Assembly: GCA_902728285.1 (NCBI GenBank)
Contig: CACVBU010000597.1
Span: forward strand, 439,875 to 503,874
Source of the DNA: Clytia hemisphaerica
Taxonomy: Eukaryota > Cnidaria > Hydrozoa > Leptothecata > Clytiidae
Reading direction: 5' to 3'
Length of the DNA: 64,000 nucleotides
A program made the position numbers and the translations under genes. Shown in pieces: positions 33,071 through 46,400 of the stretch. The notes beneath the pieces were generated by a model. It was not told where the DNA came from. It saw only the letters and a program-made list of their open reading frames with translations, and did not search any database. Each line of letters begins with the position of its first letter. Positions within the stretch are counted from its first letter, which is position 1.

Positions 33071-33774
33071 TATTCGGCCTTAACCTTTAAAGGAGTTGTG
33101 TTGAGCGGTGAAAAAGAATGCGGTTATTATATTTTGATATTCCCTCTAAAAGTGTTGGTGTGTATCTGTTTGTATTTCAGAATCACTGAACGCACCTCTC
33201 CCCACGCTATTAGAGATATGTTCGTATAGAAAAGTAAACTGTAACGGGTTGCCGAAAAGTGCAAAATCTATGATAATGTTTGGAAAAATTTATTGTATAA
33301 TTTTTCTGTTAATCATAATTTTCCTAATTTTCCTAAATTCTTGCATTTTCCCAATGTATAGCCTTAGCACTGTAGTCTATATTTTGAGCCCCTGGGAGCC
33401 CCTCAAGAACCATTACGTCACGTGGATCAAGCACCCTCGTATCATCTACTTCAAATGAAACATACGCCAAATAATCCTTTCGAAATACCTAAAAGATCCA
33501 ATCCCAATGGGGAATGTCATAACAGTCAAAACAATTCATCCCCACTGAAAAATCAATAGAAAAAAACGCCTTCAAAATTATCCAAACTGACTTTCCAGTA
33601 CTGTACTAGGGTAAAAAAAGATTAAATATCTTCGGGGGCCCCCTTAATGGAAAATTTATTTCCCAGTAGTTAAAAAAGGTCCACCAAAGCACTGAGATAG
33701 GGGTTTTCGGCATTTACTTCGAAAAGCAGTCGAAGCAGGCCCGGCGGGAGCAGGGAGACTGGGAAGACTTCAGC
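33071..33774. other. Intergenic, nothing clear
   Basis: AT-rich. 33490-33560 has words reminiscent of family C (CCCAATGGGGAAT, CATCCCCACTGAAAA), possibly a decayed piece. Confidence 0.35.
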
Positions 33775-33782
33775 CTCCCCAC

Positions 33783-34092
33783 CAGTGGCGTGGTGGCAGG
33801 GGGGGCCAGGCCCCCCCAGCGGAGCCCTTTTGAGAAGGGGCGCCCAAAAATAAGGGACGTTAAGAAGGATTTTTTAGGCGCCCATATCGAAAGATTGACA
33901 AATGAAAAAACAAAAATGGCGCCCCTCATCACCTCAAAAACTCAAAATTTTCTGGCTCGCTTCGCTCGCACACTCCCTTTTTTGTGTGTTCATAATGAGC
34001 GTATAGAGAGGGGCGCCAAAAACAAAAAGTCTTTAAAAAGGGCGCCATATTTGCCTTGGCCACCCCAGAGAAATTTTCCCACCACGCCACTG
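33783..34092. mobile_element. hAT-like 310-bp MITE with 8-bp target duplication
   Basis: TIR CAGTGGCGTGGTGG / CCACCACGCCACTG. The 8 bases CTCCCCAC stand immediately outside both ends (33775-33782 and 34093-34100). CAGTGGCGT-type ends plus an 8-bp duplication are hallmarks of the hAT superfamily. GC-rich, so the open frames across it are chance. Confidence 0.92.
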
Positions 34093-34100
34093 CTCCCCAC

Positions 34101-35738
34101 TTTAGAGCAAATGAGATCTTTCTATAAGTAGTACAGTAGTAGTAGGAGAAGAAACTTGTGAAAATTTAACAAGCCCAATATTTGCCAATTTCTTTCATTT
34201 TTTTTAAAAAGCAGGTCTTTTAAAAAAATTCTTTACTTTTTTATGTTATTCGCACATCTTTTTATAATATATTTACGGGATATTTTCACAGTTTTTCTTC
34301 AATAAATATTTCTGTGAATTTTGTTTGGAACTTGTAACATTGAATTAATAGATACACATATAATATGAAGATAGAATCTCGTTTTACTGGGAAATGCTGG
34401 AGAGGCGACTGGAGAATTTAGTGTGTGTAATTCAAAGATGACGAATATTTCATTATTTAGCAAAGGCGGAGTAGGAGGGAAATTTCAAAAAACTTATTAA
34501 GATGGAGAAAAATCAATTAGAGACTCAACGTAACACAATAGCAAAATCTGTACAAATTTTGTACAAAATACAATTAATTTTCTTGGTTCTTTATTTATTA
34601 CTATGGTGTGGTGAAGAGGAGTTCTTGCACTTAAAATTTTAAGAAATGAAAATTAAATTACTAGATTTACTAAAAGATTCAAAAGTTTCGAACAATTTGA
34701 AAACTTTCGAAGATTGATTTCAATTCGAAAAATTTCCAAGCCTTACATAGAGACTTGATTTTCGGTTTTGCTTTTATAAGCCTTTTGGAGTCTAAAGAAT
34801 GGGTTGAAAAAAGTGAATGAATTTATTTAGTCAATCGGCTATCAAGCTTTACTGATAAATCGGAAAAATCCAGCTAATATTTCCCATTTTTTATTTTTTC
34901 GAACGATTAAAATATTTCAAGTTCATGTTGAAATATTTTGAAAATCTTTCTTTCTAGGGAAAAATATTTTGTGGCAAAAAGTTTTTGCGGTATTCACGTT
35001 TTTTTTTACAAGGAACATTTTTGTAGAAATCTGGCTAACTTTTTTCGATTCGATTCTTCTTTTTACCCAATTTCAGCCAAAATGCTTTTATAAATTGGTT
35101 TCTAATAATAATAGCGCGAGGATTTAAATAGAAGCAGTAAGTCTTGACTAAGCCCAAGCTATCTCATGATTTTAAGAGACCCAACAGCGGTTTTCGTGAT
35201 GGTGTGATTGGCATTTTTTCAAGTTCATGATTTCGTGATAAAAGATTTTAAAACGCGTGATTGCGTGATCGGAGGAACCAACGTGATAAACGTGACCGTG
35301 ATAGAAAGGAAATTCAATTCGTGATAACGTGATTTGGAATTTTTTTTTGCGTGATGGCATGATTTGAAAGGTGACTGGGACCTTTTTTAAAGGTGAAGTG
35401 TTTATAGAGTATACAAATAAAATCCTTAAAACACTCACAATCCAAAAAAATTATTCACATTTCTACATATCTTCAAATTTGAAATCACTTAATATCTTTG
35501 TTTGTTGAGAGGGGTTGGATATCAAAGAAAAACGAGAGATGTGTACACGACTGATTTTAACGTAACTGTTACAAAATTCCCTGTGAAAGAGATGCCAGAC
35601 TGAAGCTCCGACGTTCAATCATTGTTTATTTTACGTTATAAAGAATTCGTCCGGCTTTTTAAAAAGTTGAACTATAACGTAACACCTGGCATTTATAATA
35701 ATAATTTTCATATTACTCTGATTGACTGACTGACGGAC

Positions 35739-35783
<45 letters not shown>

Positions 35784-36101
35784 ACTGCAGCGAGATTCCC
35801 GCATCAAAACATTTCACTAGCGATTTTAGCTGACGAATCTTCTTTGCATAATTACATTATCTGATTTATAATTTCGTCAGAGGTCTTTTCCTGGAGATCG
35901 TCAACAACCTTTAGGGTCGTGGCGCTTTAGGGTCGTGGCGCCCCTAGGTGGTGTCCAGTCAAAAAAAGGGTGTGACACAACTTACATATAATTTATTGAT
36001 TGGACAATCATTTAAGTCTCTTTGTTCATAATGTTTTAACGATACATTTAAATTTGACTCATTTCACCCCAAAGTGAGAACATATCTTAAACGAGGATGA
36101 T
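34101..36101. other. Intergenic with CGTGAT-rich repeat and (GATT)n
   Basis: 35195-35385 is rich in CGTGAT/GTGATT words, as is 43850-43925. 35720-35782 is a (GATT)n microsatellite. 35910-35945 has a duplicated TTTAGGGTCGTGGCGC. No gene seen. Confidence 0.5.
35720..35782 (+). repeat. (GATT)n microsatellite
   Basis: About 13 tandem GATT units. Confidence 0.97.
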
Positions 36102-36423
36102 ACACGCTTTTTTTTATAAGAATACACTTTATAAGAATGTCCATGATGAAAATGGCTAAAGAATATCACCGTCATGGAATTAAGCTAAGAATGCTAATTT
36201 TAGAGCATTTTCAGTTATAAATTGTCAATCACCCCCAAGTAAGGCCCACTCCTTTCACAAAAATGCCATTTTATGCTTGAGAAGTGTGTACTAAATGTTA
36301 AATCTAGTCTGAATTAGGATCCTAACCTAAGAATGTTTTAAGAATATTTTAGGATGATTTCCCAAAAAAGTTAAGAATATCCATGATGAAATGGATTTAC
36401 ACCATTCTTATAAAAAAGCGTGT
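36102..36423 (+). mobile_element. MITE family B copy, forward
   Basis: Starts ACACGCTTTTTTTTATAAGA and ends TTCTTATAAAAAAGCGTGT. Opposite orientation to 32722-33070. Confidence 0.88.
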
Positions 36424-38232
36424 ATTTTACGGGTAGAGTTTGACGAAGGTTTTATGTATGAGGACACCCATAGTGATACTAAGTAAAAAGTTTGTATTCA
36501 TATTAACATGTTATTTCCTTCACAAACTAAGGAAGCCACGGTGCACAGTCCTCCATATATCTCTATCCATAACCCTGGAGGCCCTGGAGTCCTCTGGGAT
36601 GTCAGTTAAAACTTTTTTACTTATTTTATCTACAAAATTCATTTCAAACTGAGATATCTAAATTTCACATCAAATTATTTCTTTATTGTCAAAATTGTTT
36701 TTTCCTGGTCATGCAGGGCATATCAAATGTATTAAACTATTTTAGATCAGTTTGTTATTAATTTTCTGCTGTCCAGGTCACCCACGGTGTAACAAAAATT
36801 CCATCTCAAAACCATTTTTTTTCTTAAGATCACGCAGTTTATAAATTTTATGTAATATAGATTATTTCATGTACAAACTTTTGGAGGTGAAATATTTTTA
36901 ATCAGAATTTTTGATGCACTATTTTCGGTGACGGTGCTCATGTGAAACTTCATGGTGTTTGTTATTTGTGCGGAGGTAAAAGAACCGGTCATCGGGAACA
37001 AGTTTAAGGAAGTCAACCCGAAGTCAATTTCTTTCTTGATAAACTTAAACCGTCTTTGCATATAGCACTGCTTTATACCCCAGGGAAGATATCTTTATAT
37101 AGAGAGAAAGCTCATCACCAGGATAGAGCCGATCTTTAACATTATAACAGCATTCTATTAAGAAAATATTAACACTCTGTTCCGTCCAACAATAACTTAT
37201 TTTGGAGTAGGCCAAAACTAGCTGATCATAGTTCATAGTATTAAAAGCTTAGTTTATAGTTTGGTTGAGTTTTAAGTAGCTTTTCCACGTATTGTTCGTT
37301 TGACGTTCGAAGACAAAAAGGGATTGATAACAGAATCAAGGGTAATCTATTAAAAATGGCCAAGAAAGGGCAAAATTGGCCAACTTTGGAGGTTTGTCAG
37401 GAATTTTTTTATCTTCATTTTTTCATCTTCATTTTGAAAGCTTCCAAATCATCACTTTAAAACTATCTTGTGCAATTATACCTTTTTCCTTCAAGAACAT
37501 TGGAACATTCTTGGATCATCCCTAAATCTAAAACCCGAAAAAAGTTCGCTTCGCAACTCTTATACATAGACACTAGCTGATTGCTTTTAATTCAGGTCAA
37601 TTGATTGGAATACCGATTCTATTCAACTTAAATCGTTAGGCTATATCAGGACATTCAAAATCCGATAAATGGAATGAAAGTTTTCACGCAGAGAAAATGG
37701 ATACTTTAAGATCGAAATTTAATCCAAGTATTACAGTCAAATTAAAAACCGCTGGGAAATCCTACATATACAACTATAAAACCTCCTGCTATCAAAAATG
37801 TTAAGCTTAGTATTATATATTTATAACAGAGATAGTGTCAAAAGATAATATATTTGTTGCAAAATGTTATCTCATTTTTATAAGCATGTACGGGTATAAT
37901 AAGCTCGGAAAAAATGTTGTTTCTAGCAAACTTACAAAGTTTTATACGAAGAAGTTTATTGACTTGACTATGGGAATTCGGCTATTGTGCATCAAATATG
38001 AATTAGCATGTCATTACCAACAGTGAGGTTATCAGTATTGTCTATTTTACAGACGCATGACTCCAAATTGCAATAAGTAGCCCAAAATTCCTTTTGTAAA
38101 AAATAGGCTGATTCCATAGATCTATTACAGGTGAAAACTAAATTTCAAATCAGAATGCCGAACCGTTCCTGAGCTTTTAGCCAAATCCAAATTCTGATTT
38201 TTCAATTTCGAATTACTGTAAAGGAGCGTATT
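36424..38232. other. Intergenic, nothing recognised
   Basis: AT-rich; several short open stretches with no support. Confidence 0.4.
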
Positions 38233-39109
38233 ACACTCTTTTTTGTAAGAACAGGTAAACTTTTGTTAAGACTCGGCTGTTCTTATTTTTTAGCATTTTT
38301 AAGCCTTAAATTGTTCTTATTCTGTTCTTAACCCTATTCAACCTAGGCTCTTAGGGGCGGTTCAGAACTAGGGGGGCTTTTCCTGTACCACCCCTTAACT
38401 TTTGATCTAGTGGGTCTTTTTCGATGAAATTTGGCACAAAAGATCCTTGTGACGTAAGGTAACTTTTGACAAAAATTTTTTTTGATGACGTAAGGTAACT
38501 TTTGACAAAAATCTTTTTTGATGACGTCACTCATCATACCCAAAGTGAGCAAAAACCGAAAATTTCCTTTGTTCTTATAAATAGCTATTGTATTCTAACA
38601 AAGGCTTTAGAAAAAAGTTGCCTGAGTTTAAAATGCTTATTTTATCCTAAATATTCAATAAATTACGGTTTAAACGATATATTTGACAATGAAAATAAAT
38701 TTGTATTGGAAAAGTGTCAATTTTGTGACACCTTACTGTCAGAAATGTCATCATGCTCAAGGTGTGAAAATATTTAGGTGTCAATTTTTTTTTTTGAAGC
38801 TAAATAAAAGTTAGGAATTTACAAAAAATTTCACGGCAAAAGCTCTATTATTTCAGGAGTTATTTATATTTGACCTCCGAACAGAAAGAGCCCCCCCCCC
38901 TAGGCCGAATAGGGTTAATGTAAAGGAAAATTTCAGGATTTTCATATTTAAATTAGATAAAATTTTCAAATTTTATTCCTATTTTAAGAGTTAAGCCATT
39001 GATTTGCTAAAAATTCCAGGCTGAGGATTGTTCTTAATTTGTTCTTATATTTGTCATTTTTGGGGCTAATTGTTCTTATAAAATTGTTCTTAAAAAAGAA
39101 AAAGAGTGT
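38233..39109. mobile_element. MITE related to families A/B, split by a nested element
   Basis: Ends ACACTCTTTTTTGTAAGAAC and TTAAAAAAGAAAAAGAGTGT, inner words GTTCTTATT and TAAGCCTTAAA. Interrupted by the TTAA-flanked element at 38332-38914. Confidence 0.75.
38332..38914. mobile_element. piggyBac-like MITE nested in another MITE
   Basis: TTAA at 38328-38331 and 38915-38918. TIR CCCTATTCAACCTAGG / CCTAGGCCGAATAGGG. A CCCT start next to TTAA is the classic piggyBac arrangement. Contains a 30-bp direct repeat (TGATGACGTAAGGTAACTTT...). 583 bp, no transposase. Confidence 0.87.
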
Positions 39110-42100
39110 ATTTAGACAAGGAGGAGTATATCACAGGGAAGCATGATATACAAAAAGTATCTTGTAAGCTCCTTCTGAGAACTTTTAATAGGAATCTCAT
39201 TCTTTTCTTGTATGTATATATCTGCTTTTATATTTTTCTCCCTATTGAATATATATTATATTTTACATGTAATATTGCACTCGCTATGATACTGTTTCTA
39301 GCTAACTATGTATATAATCTCTCTTTTTCCTTTATTAGTGAAAGATTAAAAAATGCACGATATGAAATAAACTATTTTTGGAGAATGCAACTTGGAATGA
39401 ACTTGAGGATAAAAATATTTGGAGTATATAAAAACTTACAATTAATCTGCAATAAAAAAGAGAGGAAGACAGAAAATCGACAATCGAACGAGCTGAGAAA
39501 GAAGTTTATTCGTTCCCAGGACTCTCGGAAAAAGGATAGAGGTCACAGAAAGATTTTTCATATTTTTGAAGATTACGTAAGTTTTCAATGATCCAAGTAT
39601 CGACATCTTACAAGCGGTGGAAACTCTGTATGTACAGGGGGGGGGGGGTAAAGTTGCAGGGTACTTACTGAGGGGGGGGGGGGCGTACGGGGTTTGCGAT
39701 TTCCGAAATACCGATTAATTTTGCCAAAATTTCCGAAATTCCGTAAAAAATACTTGCAATTTCGATACCGATTTTTGGGGTATTTTTCCTCGTTTTAACT
39801 AATTTTTCATCAAATTTGATTTTTCATGTATGAATTCCGAGTATGAATTTTTCCGGAATAATGTGCCCAGATTTCTCTTGGTTAATAGCTTTTAAATAGG
39901 GGCGGGTGCGGGTCCTTCTTTTCCTCAAAAAACAAGTTAAGTTAGTACCAGACAAAAAAGGGGAGGTTGTACCTAAGACAAATTTTCTTGAAAATCAGGA
40001 TTAGTACAATGTGGCTACTTTTCTCTAGTACAAAAGAAATAATGTTTTTCAGGTGTTTTTGCCACCGCATACAATGAAGCTCAGGCAGCCAATGCTAGGA
40101 AAGTGTGAACGCGATTTTATATCTGTGGTTTTGTTATTAGATTAGGGATTTAAAAAAAACCAGAGCTTTGAACCTGGGGAAAAGTTTGGTGTTCAGCAAA
40201 AAATGTACAAATTGTCATAAAGACAGATTCGTTTACAAAAACGTCCGTATTTACATTCATTGTCAGACAGCAAGTCAGATATTATTCAAATATTGTAGAA
40301 GGACATACTATGGAATTCTTTCTCTAATTGCTTTTTAACCATAATTTAACCTCTAGACGTTTAAACTCATTATCTCAGCCCTCAATATTTACATCACATT
40401 GTTTGATATTTTACATAACGGTAGCACTTTTCAGTCGTTGATACGTTGGATATTTTTAAAGCAGGCAGTTTTCAGTCACAAAATGGCAGCAAAGGAGTGG
40501 ATATTCTTACACGGTCTTATACCACGTTGCAGAAACATTGTCTCGGTAACTCAGTGAGATTTTTTAAACTAGTAGGAATACGATGGGGTAAGTCAATGGG
40601 GGAGAGTTCTGCATGATTTATAACTCAAAAATCCAATGAGGATTTTCATTTCCAATATTATATTGTATCTTCAAGGGTTCATTGTAGATTCTCAAAGGAT
40701 ATTTTTCTCTAACGTGACGCTATTTGACTATTTTCCCTGTGGAGGAAGGGGTCCCAATCGATGTGACATTTTCAACCAGATTTTGAGTTCAAAATTGTTT
40801 AAATAACGTCTCACGCTTCCCTTATGTTTTTGGACTAGTGCCTAGTCTTCCTAAAGCAATTTGATTTCTAATACACTGCCGTAGGAAGCATTTTCAATTT
40901 GATTTCCAATATCAGAAGACCAGCGCATGCATACTTTGTCGATTCAATTATTGCGCGAAACTAAAAATTTTAGACTTTGCAACCATTAACCATTTAGGTA
41001 GACTAAGCTGTAAATAGTTGAAATATGTTTTAGACAACTTTGTGCCTCACTCTTAAATTAAATAATTTAGGCATGAAATACAAGGAAGTAAAAATACATA
41101 TAAATTGGGGAATAACATGAAGGCACCCTGCGATGTAAGATATTTCTCTCATTTTCCGCTTAGGGATGAATACTGTTTCGTTCTTACTAAGAGTTATATG
41201 TCTGGAATGTGACTTAGCTTATCAATCATTACATATTTTGTTTTGTAGATCAATTATTATTAGAAATATTTTTTTCTCTTCAAGGTTACAGAGAGTATAT
41301 GTAGACATGTTGATAGTTAAAACACTGTCTTGTGATTAAATTGACTTCACACACTAAAAAAAAAAGTCATAAAAATATTTTTGGGAAAAGTTGTTGGTCA
41401 AAACGTTCTTTCCATTTAATTGTTGGCGGTTCAACTGGAACTTAATTTTAACCTGGAGCACGAATTCAGGGGTTTAGCTTTTTTTTCTGATAGACTGGCG
41501 AAAGTAAAATTAGCTCCGGCGAACCCTATATTCCGGATAATCTTAGCAAGCTCAATGTATCGATTAGCGTGAATATGTACTTGAGGTAGCGAACTGAATT
41601 TTTCAGATCAGTAATTTTTTGTGTTCTGGGCCCGCGAAATTTAATTTAATTTAAGTAAGGGAAAACACACACCCTTGGACTCTTGCCTTGTAAGAACCAC
41701 GGCTCGAATTTCTTGTTAAATTTTTCATGGATCTGTTTATATGAAAAAAAAAGTTTTTCTGCACGTACAAAAAAAGCCTTGATGAGATCTGATGAGATTT
41801 ATTTGAAAGATTTATGGTGTTACTATGACGTCAACAGCAAATCATGTCATGATGACGTCAGAGACATCAAAAACCTTTAATTTTGTAGACTAGATTATAT
41901 ATGAGGTTGAGTGTAAGATGGACTGCTTCCTGTAATGTAATCGAAACACTTACGAGACCGGAGACATTGGAAGGGCGGCTTCATGAATTGTTTTTTATTC
42001 GGAATTACGGAAAATTACCGGCGGGGGTGCAGATATTTGAGCACTTTCAGTTCCTAACTCCGGGGAATCTCTTCAAATTTCATGGGTTTTGCACTTCGTG

Positions 42101-45100
42101 GCCCGATGGACAGTATACAGTATTCTACTTTGGACCCCTTTGGAATTCGAATGTGAAGTCAGAAACTATGCTTAATGTTATTACAAATTTTTGTCGGATA
42201 AGCAGGGCTAACAGTTTGGAATATCTAAACTTGCTTCGTTTGACATCAATATGCAAAGGATGTACTCTAACGTGACAATAATATGAAATCATAGAAAAAA
42301 CAGACAAAACTTTACAAAACCGTTAAGTTCAAGTACATTCTTAATGGGATTATCTCCGAAGACATGATCATGTAATTTTACTAATCTGAGGAAATATATT
42401 TGTCTACACATCTCATTTTAAAGGGTGAACTCTTATTTTAGAGGTTCGTTTACTAAGTTATGTCCATTGAGCTATTCTCGTGTTTGCCGGGCTTTTTGGT
42501 GTTTGTAATAAATGGTATGTCCTTGAAAATGTTACTTACATGTGTCTATTTTAGTATTAAGATTCATAGTTGTTATTCTGAGGCTACAATCGTGGACAAA
42601 AGGTCTGTAGACTTTTCAAAAATTCCCCAAATGAACCACAAGTGGTTATTTGACAGAAGACACATTCAAGCTAACAGTCCTTGTAAATTATGGACTTCCA
42701 AAACCTTGTCCGAGATTGTAGTCATTTGAATATGGAGTGTGCAGCGGTATTTTTAGTGTTTAGACTCTATGTTGTAATTAATTTAGAATAATTCTAAATT
42801 AACTTTTTGTATGGCGAGGCAATTCTTTGTCGATACAGCGGATTCAAAATTAAAATAGAATTCGGCAAAATTCACACGCTGCAATCTTGTATGTAATTTT
42901 CGAGACGTTATCCCTTCTTAACTGGTTAGCTTTTGAATCGAAATTTAAAAAACATTAAAATTCCAAGATAAAAAAAAGTACGTGACAAAAATCAAAAAGT
43001 TTAAAATTTCAAAAGAAATTCTTAAAGTCATAAAAATGTCCAAAACAAGGTAAAAATATGGTCAAAAATAACATATTTTTCCAAAGGGATTACAAGAGAT
43101 TTCAAAAACATGAAAATTCAACCACGAAAATAAAGAAGAATTTAAATTAGTTTCCCATCGTGGTTTTGCTATCGAAAAAAACTCAAATTTTGATTTCAAG
43201 GGATGTACCTTTCTATTTAAAAAGTTTTAAGATGCAAACAAAAAAAATCTTTCTAAATAAATATTTTTGCACATTTTGTTTCTAAAAAATCTTCAGAAGG
43301 CGGTATTAAGGAAACTTAAGAAATCAGAATCAGTTTCAAAACGTTTTCAAATTGGAAACGAGAGTAATACCAAAGTATAGTGAAAATTTATGCGACTTTT
43401 GGATGTTGAGCTTCATCAGCTTTCTAGTTTGCAGTAGTTTATAATGCTATAGAAAAGTATTTGAAAAGTTCATGATGGAGATTTGTTGCCAGATTTTGCT
43501 GCAACGCTGTACGGCCTTCCAATGTCCTTGCCGGAGTTGTAGTTTGGCTAGGCTACAAAATGTACTGTTAACACTTGTTCACACTTACTTAATTTAAAAA
43601 TTATAAAGACTACGACTACTATAAAAACTAGAATGTGTATTGAAATAAAATCTACAATACACCTGCATTGCCTGAAAATTTGCGCCAGCATGAAACACCT
43701 TGTAGCAATTGTTAGTTCTTTTTTCTTGATATTTCGCTCGAATTGTTTCGGATTTTCTTGAGCACTTTGTGATTCTATTTATTTCATTTTATTGTTAACT
43801 CAAATAAGTTTGGTTGACATCTAAGAGGCCCCAAAGCTAGAAGTTTGTGTGACAACGTGATTGGACCTTTTTTGGCGTGATGGCGTCACCTATGATTCCA
43901 CAAAGCGTGATACATGATTGATAAGAGAGTTTTTTTTTGAGAGAATATTTTCAGCGTGATGGTATATTTAAGAGTTTGGGAACTCCACGCTGGAAGGCCA
44001 CGTCTTCAACAAAGTCTGTACGAAACTCATATGATAAGACTTTAACCATAAAAGGTTCAATTTTCACAACAACCACACAAGTATATAGAGCAGACCACAG
44101 AAAATCTCTTCATATGATGAAAAAGACAGGCATACCTGAAGTGTCATCTTGTCACTTGAACGGCATTTTGATTACAATAGATTGTTTGTCTTTGGTACTG
44201 AGGCACGGTTTTAACCTGCAAAAACAAGTACAATTTATAAAGACTCAGTTTGATGTTGGAGGTATAAAGCTTCTATGAGACGAGATCTGATGAGTCTTTA
44301 TTTCATTAATTTGATCGGCGCAAATGGTTTCTAGTAAGAATAAATAGAGTTTTTTAATAGGATAATTAACCCACGATAATAATCCAAGATAATCAACATT
44401 ATTAGATACAATTTCCTAGAATTTCTTCAAGATCTTAAAGACTTAAAGCATGTTTGTATATCAATTTCATTTCTAACTTTATTAAGACTTATTATGTGTA
44501 AGTAATACCGGTGTACCTAACATGCATTATTACATGATTGACATCACTGCATCACTGAATGATGCCTTGTTTATTTTTTATGATAAGTTTTGTTACATAT
44601 TATGTTCCGGTTGCAAATAAATAGCAGTCAGCAGTTTGAAAATGCGTTTTTAAAAAATCATTTGAAGAAGGTTTGTTACATAAAATAAAGAATTAAATTT
44701 TTAGAAGGTATGATTTTGAGTTACATTTTAGCAAAATCTTTCTTCTCAAACTTGGAGACTTGTAATTTTGATTTGCTTCTGCTTACGGGGTGACCAACCT
44801 GACGAGACTAAACAAAAATTGTTTCTTGAAAATTTGAATGAATGAACCATCGAACCGACTTCCGATTATTCTTATAAAAAGTATATTTACCCTAAAAAGG
44901 TAAAATAAATTTCTCTCGAAGACATTATAAAATGGATCGTTATACTCACACGCAGTGGTGTATATTGGCTGGATAGCTGTTTCATTGATTGAAATTTTCT
45001 AGAAAGTAAATTTTCTTTAAAATCGGAAATTCATATTTCAAATACTTCGTTTATCAAACTGATTTCATTTCTTCTTTGACATTGTTTTTGACATATTTGA

Positions 45101-45867
45101 CAACTTGTAAATGTGTGTAAAAAGACATGTAAATGCCATAATGATGTATGGCAGATGTTTTGTGAAAGAAAAAACGATAATCATTTTCTTAATAGTCCTT
45201 TAAAAGATAACATTTCATTATTGATTTGTTATGGTAAATTTTTTATTTTACAACACAAGATCAGAAGGTATTGTGTCTTAGATGTCGGGATTTTCGAATG
45301 TTTCAAGTTCTAATTCTATGGTTGCCAGAAATAGAAACAACATGACAGACTAGTCAGCTATACAACTAGACACGCTTCCATGAAAAAGCTCAATCCAGTC
45401 AAGTAGCTAGAGGATCAACATCATCGCTCGTTTTATTCCAAATTCCTGAAAGCCTTTTTATACATATCCAAACAAGACTCAAAGTATGATCAGATCGAAG
45501 ATAGGAACTAGATTTCTATACAAAAAGACATATAACAAACTAATGGACATAAGGACAATATAAAACTTGAAAAAAGGAAATATGAGACAAAGTCTAGACG
45601 AGGGGTTGGGATTCGAATATCATTTAGTACTGTAGTAAGTTATATCAATAGTTGATCCTTCCCTACATTAAAATTGCTCAACATTTCTTTAAACAAAATT
45701 ACGAACACTATTTTGAGGGGTTTTGTCATTTTGACGTTAATTTTGTAATTCTTCGAAAATCATGGATGATTTCCGAAAAATCATAAATAATGTTAAATTA
45801 ATTCTTCTTTTAGGATAATTGTTTGAAAGGAGATTCAAGGTCCGTCATTATTCATGGAGAATGTGAT
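39110..45867. other. Intergenic, no supported gene
   Basis: Low-complexity G runs at 39637-39685. 39690-39790 has CCGAAATACCGAT words resembling 3490-3600. A decayed family-C-like stretch lies near 40560-40760. CGTGAT words occur near 43850. Three open frames of 113-161 codons (39106, 41901, 43937) lack homology, splice or codon signal. CAACATGACAGACTAGTCA at 45338 also occurs at 15369. Confidence 0.4.
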
Positions 45868-46400
45868 TAAATGTTTTTTTAGAAGAACATTCAAAAATTT
45901 TGAAGCGTTCGGATGTTCTTGGCTTTTTCAGTTTTAAGCCTAAAAATGTTCTTAACATGTACAAACTTTCGCGAGCAGAAACTTTCACAAGGACGAAAAA
46001 TCGTGAATTTTCACACGAAAAAATGGCTTAGAGACACAAATACTTCTTGGGTTGGCTTGAAACATTTTTCCTTTGACTTATTAGTCTTTTAGCAGGCTAA
46101 AAAGTGCCATAAAAGTTACATTTTATTCAAACTTTGAAGTTTTACAGATTTTCTATTTTGTCAAGAATTTTTCGCGAGCATAAACTTTCGCGAATGGCCC
46201 TTCCTAGAAAAGGGCCAAAATTCGCGAAAATCGCGAAAGTTTCTGCTCGCGAAAGTTTCTACGCCTAAAGTAATTTCCTAAGAAATTGGGTGTTTTAGAG
46301 CCGATGAAGCCTTAAAATGTTCTTAACTTGTTCTTGACATTTTGGTCATCGAAGCCTTATGTTCTTATATAGTTTGTTCTTATATAAAAAAAAAACGTGT
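45868..46400 (+). mobile_element. MITE family A copy with nested element
   Basis: Left half to about 45958 and right half from 46265 match family A (TTTTAAGCCTAAAAATGTTC; GCCTTATGTTCTTATATAGT). A second element sits between them. Confidence 0.82.
45959..46264. mobile_element. Nested inverted-repeat element, AAACTTTCGCGAGCAG ends
   Basis: AAACTTTCGCGAGCAGAAAC at the left and its complement at the right form a TIR of about 24 bp. The CGCGAAAGTTT motif recalls the 1825-2171 element. Target duplication not clear. Confidence 0.75.

Noticed and set aside
33790..34131. 113-codon frame in GC-rich DNA
   Set aside because: It lies within the hAT-like MITE and has a matching frame on the other strand, as expected for a palindromic GC-rich element.
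39106..39591. 161-codon open frame on the + strand
   Set aside because: Composition is Lys/Ile/Tyr/Phe-rich as expected from AT-rich DNA, it starts just at a MITE end, and there is no recognisable domain or splice context.
41901..42275. 124-codon + strand frame
   Set aside because: No homology, no splice partners and no codon signal that I can defend.
43937..44278. 113-codon + strand frame
   Set aside because: Begins inside a CGTGAT-repeat region and shows no recognisable motif.
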